Positions 24,095-34,273 of a DNA stretch of 64,000 nt are shown piece by piece; position 1 is the stretch's first letter, and each line of letters begins with the position of its first letter. This DNA comes from Patiria pectinifera. Its lineage: Eukaryota; Echinodermata; Asteroidea; Valvatida; Asterinidae. The stretch is from the NCBI GenBank assembly GCA_029964075.1, contig CM057130.1, forward strand, positions 5,766,001-5,830,000. The letters run 5' to 3'. Made by a program: the position numbers and the translations under genes. Below the pieces are notes generated by a model. That model did not search any database and was not told the origin of the DNA. It was given only the letters and a program-made list of their open reading frames with translations.

Positions 24095-24973
24095 CTGCAG
24101 TGGATTATAATTCACGCCAAATGTTAATACAATGACTACTTTGTTTTAATGATGTGATATTGGATACACGGTGGGTATTATAAATAAAATGAAACAAATT
24201 CATGTGTTAGTGTGTATGGGATAGTTTTAAATCCGACAAGGGTTGTAGTTGAAAAAAGTGAAACTGAACTATATAAATAGGAATAAAACATTGCACAAAC
24301 TATTCCCAGCACTTATGGCAGAAAGTTTGTGTGTGTAGCCAAAGCAATATCAGAATGGTGTGCTAGATGTCCTCTGTGGGGAAAGTTATGGACGAATCTG
24401 GCCATGCGATCACTGTAAACACACGGAGGCCCAAATCAATGGCGACCAGCGGGACCTGTCGATGGCTGCCTTTGGGTGCACACCGGTAACAAGGCCAAAA
24501 CCCATCCCCTGAGCTCATGAATAAAAATTATACCCTCAAAATAGTCGATATTAGAGAGTTCTGCATGAGAGCCATAACATTGGGGAATCGAAGAGATATG
24601 GCAATGAACCTCTGGCCCAGAATTGGGCCTTCCAATTCTGAACATTTTGGATGCGATTGGGCTCGAAAGTGGCTCTATATCTTGCCATGTTGTGGAGGGA
24701 TCGTTTTTCAAGATGGCTACTTTTCCGCTTTGGGGAAAATGGGGGGCGTCTTCTTTGAGTGAGAATATCTCGAAAAGTCAATGGTCAATCCACCAAAAAA
24801 ATGAACAGAAAATGAAAGATGACATGTTGATCATCATTCTTCTGCGCAGCTTAAATTTCTGTGAGAGTTCTGAGTATTTTAAAAAGAATTTTGAAGTATG
24901 GGCATTTAGCACTATAGTGTCTATGGGAATTTTAATGCAGGGGTGCACCCATATGATTCACCTTGATTCTTAC
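24095..24973. other. intron between Ig2 and linker exons
   Basis: Intronic sequence with a close inverted counterpart at 49776-50962. Chance reading frames on both strands reflect moderately high GC here; no exon is supported. Confidence 0.6.
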
Positions 24974-25279
24974 CATGAATATCTGTCGATATGTGGGCGA
25001 CTTTCAAGCGACGTGCCGAGATGTACCTGAATTCAGCCGTGACGGTGCACGGGGTCCTCGTGGCCCAGCGGTCGCATTTGCTGATTGCCAGCAGGTCGTT
25101 GTCCCTGTGAACGGCGGCGGGCGGCGAGAGCTCGGCCGACGGGGCGGGAGACGCCGACTCCAGGGGGACGGGGTGGCCGTTGATCTGCCAGCTCAGCTCA
25201 CCCTCGAAGTTGCAGTTTTCGATGGCATTCACGGTGGTGAAGTTGCCGTTGCTGTGTTCGTGCAGACTTAGATCTGGTT
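24974..25279 (-). CDS. second Ig-like domain exon (Ig2) of the arm-A gene
   Basis: 306 nt, phase 1 to phase 1, between the acceptor CTCTTTCAAAACAG at 25280 and the donor CATG|GTAAGAAT at 24974. It encodes 102 residues starting EPDLSLHEHS. Ig-type features are a first cysteine (AIENC), the C-strand tryptophan in LSWQING, cysteines in ISKC and TPC, and a closing beta pattern TVTAEFRYIS. A proline/alanine/serine-rich insert (SASPAPSAELSPPAAVH) sits mid-domain. Relative to the copy at 49470-49775, nearly all replacements fall in the first 40 residues, and the last 60 are identical but for one. The role is probably extracellular ligand binding; the ligand is unknown. Confidence 0.85.
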
Positions 25280-25809
25280 CTGTTTTGAAAGAGGGAAAGA
25301 GTATCGAAACCAAACCTCACAATTAGCCAAAATGGTGGAACTTCATACCGGGTTATCTGAGAATTGCAGAGTCTCTCTTAAACACTTTCACCGCAATGAC
25401 ACAATAAATGCGAAAAAAAATATCGATGCATTCGCTTATTGCATATAAAAATTAAACGTTTCACATTGTGCACACTGCAACACATTATATCCGAGGACGA
25501 CGGGAACCATGACTCAATCTGCTTGCGAAAACTTCTTTCGTTATCAATATACAATCGTTGTGGAAATAAATTAATCGTCCTGGAATTCGTTGAAACTCAT
25601 TTTCCAACCTTTTTTCAATAGTAAAACAAATGCGTGTTAGTTGGATACGTTTTTTTTAAAGATTAACAGTGTAGAATCAAAGGTCAAGCGATTCAGTACT
25701 GGGACAAAAATATGCCTTTTGTTCTTAATTTCACTTTTTCATGATATCGTTGAATCCTTATGGTATAAAGCATTTTGAACCCGACTGGTGGAGTAAAGTT
25801 CATATTTAC

Positions 25810-26181
25810 CCTCGCACACGGTAACCGTCGTCTCGTAGGTCCGATAACCCAGTTCGCCACCGCGGTTAATCTCTGATGTTGGTTGCGGCTGACCTTTTGG
25901 AAGCACCACGCACCCGTACGTGCCGGCAGCCTGCGGAGTGGCTGTCATGACGAAAATCGTGCTTGAGGAGCAACGTGCAGCATCGCAGCTGCAATTTTGG
26001 GACGATGTCGGATTGCTGGCTTGCACGGGTCTAACGTCTCCCATTTCGCTGTTGCCTTCCGCTTTGTACAGATAGCTCTTGAATTCACAGTCCGGGGTTG
26101 AGCCGGTACAGTTCAGCCTGATCTGTCCTCCTTCTGGTACGCTCGGATTGAAAGGTCTCAGTGTGGCCGGTATGGTTGCGG
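25810..26181 (-). CDS. first Ig-like domain exon (Ig1) of the arm-A gene
   Basis: 372 nt (124 codons), phase 1 to phase 1. The acceptor is ATATATTTTTTTCAG at 26182 and the donor is GCGAGG|GTAAATATG at 25810. It reads AATIPATLRPFNPSVPEGGQ onward. Ig features: VPEGGQIRLNC (B strand) and QAAGTYGCVV (F strand, the usual position of the second cysteine). It is cysteine-rich (DC, NCSC, ARC and terminal VCEG), suggesting extra disulfides, and there is no canonical C-strand tryptophan. NCT and NCS are sequons. The arm-A' gene has two versions (48127-48477 and 48561-48932); this exon is closer to the second. Confidence 0.88.
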
Positions 26182-26691
26182 CTGAAAAAAATATATAATA
26201 TTGTTGGTAATTCTCAACAGGCGAACAGCATAACAAGGTGAAGCCTAAAGTAGTTATTTCACTTTCGATTTTTTTTTCACATTGATGAAATAAGACAACA
26301 CAAGCCTTGTAAAGTTGGCCACAGAGCGCGCAACATTTATATTAAATTATTGATGGTCACGTGTACCCAACGTCCAGATTAAGCCAATTACGCGGTCATC
26401 CTATTCAATAGCACTGCCCGACTCTCTTCACCTGTGCCTTTTGCCTTGTTGCCCTCATGACTGATACAGGGATTCATCAGTTCGACTAACCACTGCCTTC
26501 TCCTTGCCTTTGATGAATACTGAACCATTTTACGGAATGCATGTAATTTGAGCAGGGAAGAAGAATTCGAACATATAGGAATCAACATCCATACAAAAGA
26601 TAATCTATGTTTTGCAATGGTCTCTGCGAATTTAATGCAGATATAAATTAAATATCAAGACCTCTCTCGAAAACAAATTGGGAGCAACAGC

Positions 26692-26940
26692 ATGGGTGTC
26701 GCCAGTATTTTTTTCTACAGGGGGGCAAAGCACATTTTTTTTCCTTCAAATTCCCTATACTTTTCCAGCATATTCTCGATATACCATTTGTTTCGAGGGT
26801 GGGCAGGGACATTCCCCCCCCCGGCCCATTTAATTAACAGCAACATGATTTCGCGCCTGTTTTTCGTTTTTCTTTTTCCCCCTCTTTTTTTTTGGGGGGG
26901 GGGGGGGTCTTGTCCGTGTGTGTGTTGCGACGCCCATGGG
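26692..26940. mobile_element. MITE-like element present in both arms
   Basis: It is bounded by CATGGGTGTCGC and GCGACGCCCATG, an imperfect terminal inverted repeat, with a poly-G run inside. The inverted counterpart is at 47379-47623, so it was in place before the duplication. The target duplication was not resolved. Confidence 0.6.
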
Positions 26941-29868
26941 CAACAATTTACATAACCGAATACTAGACAGCATAAGAGAAAGTAAAGTTGAAACACAGCC
27001 ATAGTCTAAGAATATCAGTCTGTACAGCCGAGATGCAGGACACAGCTGTCGATGAAAATGCAGAGCAAGGCGCAGCATGACATGCCAAACGTGCTCTAGC
27101 GTGCACAGGTTAATCATCACATGGTTTATAATTACTGGAGAAAGTTGCAATATTAATGCAATGAATTAACTTAAGTCAACCATGAACATTGCGCATGGAT
27201 CGAAGGACATAAAGGTAATGAAGGACCATGGAATGAGCTTTTCTGCCCGCTCTATTACAGAGTAACATGTATAAACCGACAATAGATATTATTCGTTTTG
27301 ATACTTTTCTAGCAACATAAAAAGTAACTCACTTTTAAATGAGACATTGACCGAAAAAATGGCCCGCGTTTAGAAGTTTTGGATTAATAACTGTATACAC
27401 GTTATACAATGCAATTGCGACCCGTCAATATGTTCTCGCAGGGTACTCTGGGCGGCCTTTAGACTCGATAATTGTTGTCTTTGACCCCTATTGTCAGTCC
27501 GTACTTGGTCACAGTGTGTTTCATTTGTACTTGTCTATTGGTGTGTTTGCTTTTCTTTAAATCTTTTGCAATCGCTTTTGATTTTTACAGTTTTGCATTT
27601 AAGTGTAGGCACGCCCCTATATAAGCTTCGGCTTTTAAAAATAATTCCTCCATCTTAATATAACAACTTAGGCCCCTATTGACCTTAAGGTGCTTTTAAT
27701 CTGCTTTCGATGGAAATAAGTGTTATTGAAATAAAATATGTGTGCGCAAAGACAACTCAAAATGAAAGCCTTTCAGAGAGTTGTAGCTGTCGAAGAAAAG
27801 CAAGTTTTTCGTTTAATAAAGAAAACAAAACACTCAAAGTTCATTTAAAAGGAGACGAAAGTCGCCAAAACACAAATCGTGCAAACGAATTTGCCTCTAG
27901 ATTGTAATGATATGCATGCCCAGTTTTACAATTTCTAAAGCTTTTCTATTCCCTGCTTAAAGACAGTGTCACATGGGGACTTATTCTGAAGTTGTTAGAT
28001 TGGTTTATAAAAGAATTTCAATATACTAGAAACACATCAAATTACATTGTGAAGCTTATTTCCTGGAATGCAATCACTGGTATAAACTCTTGAAATAGGT
28101 GAACTTTCGAAAAAGGTTGGGAACCCAACGCATGGATTGACTTGAGGGGCAAAATTCACACAGTAATGTACATGCAATGAATTCCATTAACATGAAAAAA
28201 AAATCATGTTGTTATATATTCCTATAATGTCATATTCCTTTACACACTGCGAAAACTGCAGTGCAGACTAACACCAGTTGCTCTTTTATAGTGCAAATGT
28301 ATAAAAAAAAAAAAAAAGAGTACGAATTGGATAGAGCACTCAATGCAATACATGCATTATTATGAAGCAAAAGACAGACAAGGAACAAACATGAAGCTTC
28401 TTCGGCATGCATTGTTTTCATTATCCAGAGTGAGTGATTTTGTTAAGCTGAATAAACTGTCCGATATGTGCTCTCAACTTGGCGCAGAAAGAAAGCAAAG
28501 CTGGCGGCCGCATGCATTGTGACTGCAACGGGAGTGATTGAAACTCACGCTGTGCATCTGACTCGGATGTGGAGCGTAAGCCACGGACACGGTACACCAA
28601 GGATGACCATTCATCATCATCACTACCATCAATTATCACTAAACATGATCAAACAGACATACAAACAAACATATGAAAGTTTGATTTTGCTCTTCACCAA
28701 CTTAATGAATACAAACACTCAGTCTGTATACTCAGTGCTGGCAGATTTTGTGCGAAACGGAAAACGGGACCAAAAACCCGTAGCTGGTTATCTTACCATT
28801 TTGCATGGTTATTTCACAACACCTTTATTATAGGTTTATACATCTTAATATCTTGATGTGAAATACACATTGCCCATAGTATGCCAGATGAAATAATCAC
28901 GCAAAACGGTGATTTAACAAGCACCACATACGTTTGCCGAGCCGCATGTGTATACGTGTCCCGTACGCATACCATTTCTAATGGTCACTCGGTTTTGCCC
29001 CTCACCGAAGTAATTTTGTCTGCACTGTTTACTCAGTAGTGGTGTGACTATACGGGTAGTTCGCGAACCGGCTACCCTGTTGAAGTAAAACACGGATACC
29101 CAGGCACCCGTAAAAGAAACCCAACCCCAAAATTCAAATCCCGGAAGTCGTCTGAAGGGCTTGATAGCTTTGCAAGTTAAACTGCAACTATCACGAACAT
29201 CATCTGTACAACAAACGTGGAATCTGTATTGATCTTCCATGTGGCCTGGTTTCATTTTGGAAATTCCCCATAAATGACATTCAAAATCTTCCTATTACAC
29301 TGTCTTAGAAGTTGCTAACTATACTTTGTAAAACTGGGTATACGGATACCCGATCCTTAACCTGGAATCGCTTACTGTCATCGGCGGTCGGGTACTCGGG
29401 TAATCCGGTTTTGATGCATACCTCTAATACTCAGAGTAGTCTTTGAACTTGCCAGGAAAGAAAATGACGAGGTGACCGGTGGGACTCGAACCCTCGACCT
29501 CCTGAATGCTTACTATGAAAACGTCTAAACTATACTCGACTACCGCAAACTCTGATGGGCTTTACCCCCAAATGAGCAAAATAATCTCACAGTCAAATAA
29601 TCTTTCGAACACTTCACCGACAAGACTTGTTTCCCCCCAAAATTTACATAGGCCCACATGTCCTTGTAGTGTAAACGCAACTGACCCCGTTTTTCCAAGA
29701 ATGAGTGTCAAACTTCTCAGCCTAGAGTAGCATTTAAGCTGTGTACGCCGCCTGTGTGGTATTATGTGGTATATATTTCATGAACACAAAATTGTCTAAT
29801 CTGATGATATGTGTCTGGTTGCTTAAGCGCAGGCCCATAGGCAGGCCTACGTATACACATGCTCGATA

Positions 29869-30153
29869 CACTGAAAAATTGCCTGGGTTAATTTTACCAA
29901 AGAAAGGGTGAAAACTGGAACTACCCAAACTTGGGTTGTTCTATAACCAATTGTCTGGGTTAGAATTTATGTTAAATTCAACCTAAAGCTGTAGTCATAC
30001 AAGACTAAATTCAATTTGGTCTTGAATGACCACAAGTTTTGGTTGAATAGCAGAAATTCTAACCCAAACAATTGGTTATAGAACAACCCAAGTTTGGGTA
30101 GTTCCAGTTTTCACCCTTTCTTTGGTAAAATTAACCCGGGCAATTTTTCAGTG
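29869..30153. mobile_element. near-perfect palindromic MITE, 285 bp, TA target
   Basis: It begins CACTGAAAAATTGC and ends GCAATTTTTCAGTG, with TA on each side (29867-29868 and 30154-30155). The arms are nearly perfect inverted repeats of about 110 bp, for example GGGTGAAAACTGGAACTACC near 29906 and its complement near 30100. A TA duplication suggests the Tc1/mariner superfamily. Arm A' around 44490 lacks it, so it inserted after the duplication or was lost there. Confidence 0.85.
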
Positions 30154-30218
30154 TACAAAATGTTCTGTGTTCTGTGTGATTTATAAAACACATAATGCGA
30201 AATGACAAAACACAACGG

Positions 30219-30361
30219 CTAGCACATTCTTGAAACATCGCAGTGAATGTCATGTACACACACTGCACAAAGTATTGCTGTACGCAGCAGGTAAAACATC
30301 ATGACTAATAATACCACTGCTAGTGCAACTGCGCCGTGCCATATTGTTGCGCCATTGTGCA
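30219..30361 (-). CDS. candidate alternative exon: membrane segment with stop
   Basis: Just 76 bases after the signal-exon donor lies a strong acceptor (poly-T then ATTTCAG at 30362). Entering in phase 1 from the signal exon, the frame reads VHNGATIWHGAVALAVVLLV and on through MMFYLL to a stop after 46 codons: a hydrophobic helix and a cysteine-rich tail. It could be an alternative second exon giving a mini membrane protein, or the relic of one. In arm A' the acceptor is kept, but a stop appears after about 12 codons (near 44320). The open frame could be chance. Confidence 0.35.
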
Positions 30362-30437
30362 CTGAAATAAAAAAAAAACAATCTGTTTGAAGTAAACCAT
30401 ACATTCAGTAATAAACAGCTTTTGTTCGCAGACTTAC

Positions 30438-30513
30438 CTGCCAGGTGGGCAGATGGCAACACGCACACCAATAGTGCAGATGTCAGGAACAGACTGCGAA
30501 GAAACATCTCCAT
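30438..30513 (-). CDS. signal-peptide exon of the arm-A Ig gene
   Basis: The ATG is at 30513 in the context CACCAAAATGG; a second in-frame ATG follows two codons later. The exon reads MEMFLRSLFLTSALLVCVLP then SAHLA and ends in phase 1 at the donor GGCAG|GTAAGTC (30438/30437). This is a clear signal peptide with cleavage likely after the SAHLA region. The five exons 30438-30513, 25810-26181, 24974-25279, 24029-24094 and 21292-21470 total 999 nt and join without frame errors, making this the intact copy. The arm-A' counterpart is interrupted by a transposon. Confidence 0.88.
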
Positions 30514-30599
30514 TTTGGTGTCAATATGTTAGTGTACAAGACAAGTGAATGTATCGCTCGTATGAGGCCTAAACAGTCGATGGGTACTACGCAGTCAAG

Positions 30600-30725
30600 A
30601 ATGAGAAACGAACGAGTTTGCAAGACGCTGCGTGTGGTTCTCTTCACTTTCCTTCTCACTGAGTCGAGTGTTTGCGATGTCTGATCTTCTGACCTGAACC
30701 CTTCTCCTATTTATCGACAAAAACA
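30600..30725 (-). promoter_or_regulatory. probable upstream region of the arm-A gene
   Basis: On the minus strand GAAAGTGAAGAGAACC lies about 130-150 bases ahead of the start codon and is preserved at about 40437-40452 ahead of the A' gene. It resembles IRF/ISRE-type GAAAGTGAAA sites. A TATA-like GATAAATAG lies near 30710 but is not preserved as such in the other copy. The transcription start is unknown. Confidence 0.35.
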
Positions 30726-31344
30726 TGAGCAAGGGACTGTCCCTTCTGAGCATACAGGAAGAATCTATTTTGGGAACCTACCACACAGTGACGGTGACGT
30801 CATTTTTATTTCACCAGACTGGGGGTGGGAAAAAAAATCGAAAGTGGTCGCTTGTAATATCCATGCAGTATTCCGCTGGAAGTCAATTGCTTTTGAATCG
30901 TGTGGAATGTTGATTTTTCAAAAAGATGTTCCTCATTGCGGTTATATGATGTGATATCGTTATCCTTGCCAAAATAATAATATTGTTAATATTAGAGGAA
31001 ATGTTTTAGTTTTTTTTCCAAAACGCAAGAGGATTTGAAGACAGAATTGGTATCTTTATCGTGTGTCTTCGTAATGCTTTGGTTGGAGAACAGCCAAGGG
31101 GAAAGTTATGACATCTTTTTGGGGGGACAAATATTTGTTTCTTTCAAGTCAATTCTGTTGGGGGTTTGACAGATCTATTGTGAGAAAATCCCCCGATAAT
31201 TTTAGACTCTTTCATAGGAAATGACATAAAGTCAGGGAAGGGAAAAACTAACAACGTGTCACTTCCTTCAAATATTTGAGCCAATCACCAATCTTGGTGA
31301 TTTTGCTTTCTTCCAACTTGTCTGTTCCTCTTCCTAAATTCGAG

Positions 31345-31520
31345 GGCCACTCATCCCTTGCTAATGCTATTCAATAAACCGGCGCCCACTTCCACCCCCT
31401 TTGGTCAACAGTCAGCTCGATGTGGTCTTGATCGCTGATCATCCTCTGACTGACGAACTTCAAATGTATTAACATTGAAAGCGAGGCTCTTAATGTAAAA
31501 CCATTTGGAGCTTAAGGAGT
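31345..31520 (-). pseudogene. fragment of a repeat-associated coding relic
   Basis: The minus-strand frame resembles the first part of the relic at 53615-54121 (SSKW..IKSLAF..V and VEVGAGLL) but is broken by stops. It starts unit B, directly at the junction with arm A. Confidence 0.5.
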
Positions 31521-31540
31521 TTTTCTATTGGGGTATACCC

Positions 31541-31655
31541 GATGTTCCCCAATACCTATGTTCCCCAAAAATCCTTAGGGTTAGGGTTAGGGTTAAGGTT
31601 AGGGTTAGGGTTAGGGTTGGGGAAGATAGGTACTGGGCAACAGAGGTAATGGAAC
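31541..31655 (+). repeat. TTAGGG tract between inverted arms, copy 1
   Basis: About seven TTAGGG units (one variant TTAAGG) lie at 31575-31618. To the left is GATGTTCCCCAATACCTATG and to the right GGTTGGGGAAGATAGGTAC, which is roughly its inverse. Two more copies are at 54148-54265 and 62054-62170. Confidence 0.8.
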
Positions 31656-32118
31656 AAAGGTATGCACCCATTCTATTTGAATACTCTCAACAAAGGAGGC
31701 CTCGCTTTGCATATAGTAATTTGAAATTCGTCAACAGTGCTTCCATCCACTGCTAGAGCGTTTCAACTAGACGGTACCAATCATGAACGCAGTGATGGTG
31801 TTACCTTGAAGGCTTCCACACTTGTTATTCTCCCTACCGACACTTCCTGTCATTGAACTTCAGTGTAATGTTTCGACGATGCTCCATATTTTGGAGCATG
31901 TACAATGAACTTTGTCCGCACCGTATAATGAAAACGCAGCGGTCATGCATGCGCGTCGTAATGATATTGGCAGGTGTTGGTTCGATGTACATTTCCGTAC
32001 GACCTCCGCCGCGTAATAAATTCAATAAGCAACATATTTCCCTTAAAGTGATGTTAAAGTGGTTTGCATACAAAATCAATCTTCTGGAGCTAAAAAAAAT
32101 AAATAAAATATCACTAGC

Positions 32119-32155
32119 CTCCCAAGTGGGAAATCGAACACCCTGAGTGACAGGA
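32119..32155 (-). pseudogene. truncated tRNA-Asp copy
   Basis: It keeps the 3' acceptor and T-arm part in degenerate form and jumps from the anticodon loop to the first bases, missing most of the D arm. It is the first, decayed member of the array. Confidence 0.7.
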
Positions 32156-32239
32156 TTAGTGACAATGAGTAATTAACTCAGCTTCTTTCCCGTGACAGAC
32201 ATTGAACGATAAGAAATGACAAAAGAAAACCCTAAATGC

Positions 32240-32311
32240 CTCCCCGGCGGGGAATCGAACCCCGGTCTCCTGAGTGACAGTCAGAGATACTAACCACTAT
32301 ACTACCGAGGA
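32240..32311 (-). tRNA. tRNA-Asp(GUC), array 1 gene 1
   Basis: 72 nt with a full cloverleaf: acceptor TCCTCGG pairing with CCGGGGA (G-U pair allowed), discriminator G, anticodon loop CTGTCAC (GTC, Asp), and T loop TTCGATT within GGGG/CCCC. No intron and no encoded CCA. A run TTTTCTTTT just downstream can end Pol III transcription. The repeat unit, gene plus spacer, is 156 bp. It heads the first six-gene block, which is repeated from 33650. Confidence 0.95.
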
Positions 32312-32395
32312 TTGGTGACAATGAGTAATTAACTCAGCTTCTTTACCGTGACAGACATTGAACGATACGAAATGACAAAAGAAAACCATAAATGC

Positions 32396-32946
32396 CTCCC
32401 CGGCGGGGAATCGAACCAAGGGCGGATCCAGGGGGGGGGGGGGCCAAAGGGGGCCATGGCCCCCCCCCAAAACGAAACCAATTTTTTTTTTTTTTATGTG
32501 ACATCGCAATAAAGACACACCACAATCTTTTCCTAAAAAAAAATGGTTAAAGTGGTCAGAAATTGCCTCAGATCGCACCATAGAGTATCTAGAATCCAAA
32601 ATTTTTCGGGGCCCTTAAGCGGGCCCCGAACCCCACGCCGTAAGGGCTTCGCGCTTGCATCAGTAATGATCAAGGTATGTCCCCCCCCCACTTTTGAGAA
32701 GCGATTGACGCCCCTGCTTGACGCCCCCATGAAATGTTCCAGCCCCCAGCGCCCCCCAGCGCCCCCACTGAAAAATTCCTGGCTACGCCACTGCCCGAAC
32801 CTCACGCCGCAATTTTTTTGACCGACTTTTTGGGGGGACCGAAATTTTTTTGGCCCCCCCCAAAATTGTGTTCTGGATCCGCCCTTGAATCGAACCCCGG
32901 TCTCCTGAGTGACAGTCAGAGATACTAACCACTATACTACCGAGGA
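32396..32946 (-). pseudogene. tRNA-Asp gene split by a hAT MITE in the T arm
   Basis: The bases 32396-32416 and 32896-32946 together make the 72-nt tRNA-Asp sequence. The 471-bp element at 32417-32887 sits in the T arm and duplicates AATCGAAC. The insertion breaks the internal B-box promoter and the cloverleaf, so this copy is inactive. Its counterpart in the next block (33806-33877) is intact. Confidence 0.92.
32417..32887. mobile_element. hAT-type MITE inside a tRNA gene, 471 bp
   Basis: The ends are CAAGGGCGGATCCAG and GGATCCGCCCTTG, with a perfect target duplication AATCGAAC (32409-32416 and 32888-32895). The orientation is reversed relative to 14691-15020. It is longer than its relatives because about 150 bp (roughly 32640-32795) looks like another hAT fragment, ending CTGGCTACGCCACTG, and a CCCGAACC(C/T)CACGCCG segment is repeated around it. 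Confidence 0.9.
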
Positions 32947-33030
32947 TTGGTGACAATGAGTAATTAACTCAGCTTTTTTACCGTGACAGACATTGAACGA
33001 TACGAAATGACAAAAGAAAACCCTAGTTGC

Positions 33031-33102
33031 CTCCCCGGCGGGGAATCGAACCCCGGTCTCCTGAGTGACAGTCAGAGATACTAACCACTATACTACCGAG
33101 GA
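33031..33102 (-). tRNA. tRNA-Asp(GUC), array 1 gene 3
   Basis: Full 72-nt sequence identical in the mature region to gene 1. The spacer ahead of its 3' end reads CCCTAGTTGC, a variant shared with gene 9, its partner 931 bp further on. Confidence 0.95.
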
Positions 33103-33186
33103 TTGGTGACAATGAGTAATTAACTCAGCTTCTTTACCGTGGCTGACATTGAACCATACGAAATGACAAAAGAAAACCATAAATGC

Positions 33187-33258
33187 CTCCCCGGCGGGGA
33201 ATCGAACCCCGGTCTCCTGAATGACAGTCAGAGATACTAAACACTATACTACCGAGGA
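33187..33258 (-). tRNA. tRNA-Asp(GUC), array 1 gene 4 (variant)
   Basis: 72 nt with the GTC anticodon kept. Two changes from gene 1: loop position 38 is T, and one D-arm base differs (GTTTAG for GGTTAG). Gene 10 has the same two changes, which shows the block duplication. Confidence 0.85.
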
Positions 33259-33342
33259 TTGGCGACAATGAGTAATTAACTCAGCTTCTTAACCGTGACA
33301 GACATTAAACGATACGAAATGACAAAAGAAAACCCTAATTGC

Positions 33343-33414
33343 CTCCCCGGCGGGGAATCGAACCCCGGTCTCCTGAGTGACAGTCAGAGATACTAACCAC
33401 TATACTACCGAGGA
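33343..33414 (-). tRNA. tRNA-Asp(GUC), array 1 gene 5
   Basis: Full 72-nt copy identical in the mature region to gene 1, with intact cloverleaf and internal promoter boxes. Confidence 0.95.
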
Positions 33415-33506
33415 TTGGTGACAATGAGTAATTAACTCAGCTTCTTAACCGTGACAGACATTAAACGATACGAAAGGAAAAAATAAAACCCTAAATAAAA
33501 CCCTAA

Positions 33507-33565
33507 AATCGAACCCCGGTGTCCTGAGTGACAGTCAGAGATACTAACCACTATACTACCGAGGA
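33507..33565 (-). pseudogene. tRNA-Asp lacking its 3' acceptor side, copy 1
   Basis: The 3' part of the acceptor stem and T stem is replaced by repeats of CCCTAAATAAAA. The anticodon and D arm remain. It cannot form an acceptor stem. An identical truncation recurs at 34438. Confidence 0.85.
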
Positions 33566-33649
33566 TTAGTGACAATGAGTAATTAACTCAGCTTCTTTCC
33601 CGTGACAGACATTGAACGATAAGAAATGACAAAAGAAAACCCTAAATGC

Positions 33650-33721
33650 CTCCCCGGCGGGGAATCGAACCCCGGTCTCCTGAGTGACAGTCAGAGATAC
33701 TAACCACTATACTACCGAGGA
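33650..33721 (-). tRNA. tRNA-Asp(GUC), array 1 gene 7
   Basis: Full 72-nt copy identical to gene 1; first gene of the second 931-bp block. Confidence 0.95.
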
Positions 33722-33805
33722 TTGGTGACAATGAGTAATTAACTCAGCTTCTTTACCGTGACAGACATTGAACGATAAGAAATGACAAAAGAAAACCCTA
33801 AATGC

Positions 33806-33877
33806 CTCCCCGGCGGGGAATCGAACCCCGGTCTCCTGAGTGACAGTCAGAGATACTAACCACTATACTACCGAGGA
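33806..33877 (-). tRNA. tRNA-Asp(GUC), array 1 gene 8
   Basis: Full 72-nt copy. It is the intact counterpart of the hAT-interrupted gene at 32396-32946. Confidence 0.95.
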
Positions 33878-33961
33878 TTGGTGACAATGAGTAATTAACT
33901 CAGCTTTTTTACCGTGACAGACATTGAACGATACGAAATGACAAAAGAAAACCCTAGTTGC

Positions 33962-34033
33962 CTCCCCGGCGGGGAATCGAACCCCGGTCTCCTGAGTGAC
34001 AGTCAGAGATACTAACCACTATACTACCGAGGA
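33962..34033 (-). tRNA. tRNA-Asp(GUC), array 1 gene 9
   Basis: Full 72-nt copy identical to gene 3, exactly 931 bp from it. Confidence 0.95.
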
Positions 34034-34117
34034 TTGGTGACAATGAGTAATTAACTCAGCTTCTTTACCGTGGCTGACATTGAACCATACGAAATGACAA
34101 AAGAAAACCCTAAATGC

Positions 34118-34189
34118 CTCCCCGGCGGGGAATCGAACCCCGGTCTCCTGAATGACAGTCAGAGATACTAAACACTATACTACCGAGGA
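34118..34189 (-). tRNA. tRNA-Asp(GUC), array 1 gene 10 (variant)
   Basis: Carries the same two variant bases as gene 4, exactly 931 bp away. Confidence 0.85.
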
Positions 34190-34273
34190 TTGGCGACAAT
34201 GAGTAATTAACTCAGCTTCTTAACCGTGACAGACATTAAACGATACGAAATGACAAAAGAAAACCCTAATTGC

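Larger units (their letters stand above)
26182..30218. other. large first intron of the arm-A gene
   Basis: The intron holds two MITE-like insertions (26692-26940 and 29869-30153) and a SINE-like B box on the minus strand near 29475 (GTCGAGGGTTCGAGTCC). Much of it is collinear, in inverse, with 44211-48126. No further Ig exon was found, in contrast to the partner, where an extra Ig1 exon is present. Confidence 0.6.
20370..31345. repeat. duplication arm A (inverted copy at 39465-53620)
   Basis: Read in reverse complement, this segment matches 39465-53620 over coding exons, introns and flanks. Checkpoints: CGCATGCCCAGGGTCACGTG near 21185 (partner near 52740), the five exons (partners 44138-52647), the promoter side near 30640-30720 (partner near 40380-40450), and CTTCAAATATTTGAGCCAAT near 31270 (partner near 39835). 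Each arm has its own insertions: this arm alone carries the MITEs at 21935-22517 and 29869-30153. Confidence 0.9.

Noticed and set aside
24623-25271. Plus-strand frames of 100-135 codons (24623-25030 and 24963-25271)
   Set aside because: Antisense shadows of the Ig2 exon and its intron. The minus-strand reading has splice sites and Ig motifs.
31575-31618. TTAGGG run as evidence of a chromosome end or fusion
   Set aside because: Only about seven units, framed by inverted arms, and repeated at two more internal sites; an interspersed repeat unit explains it better.
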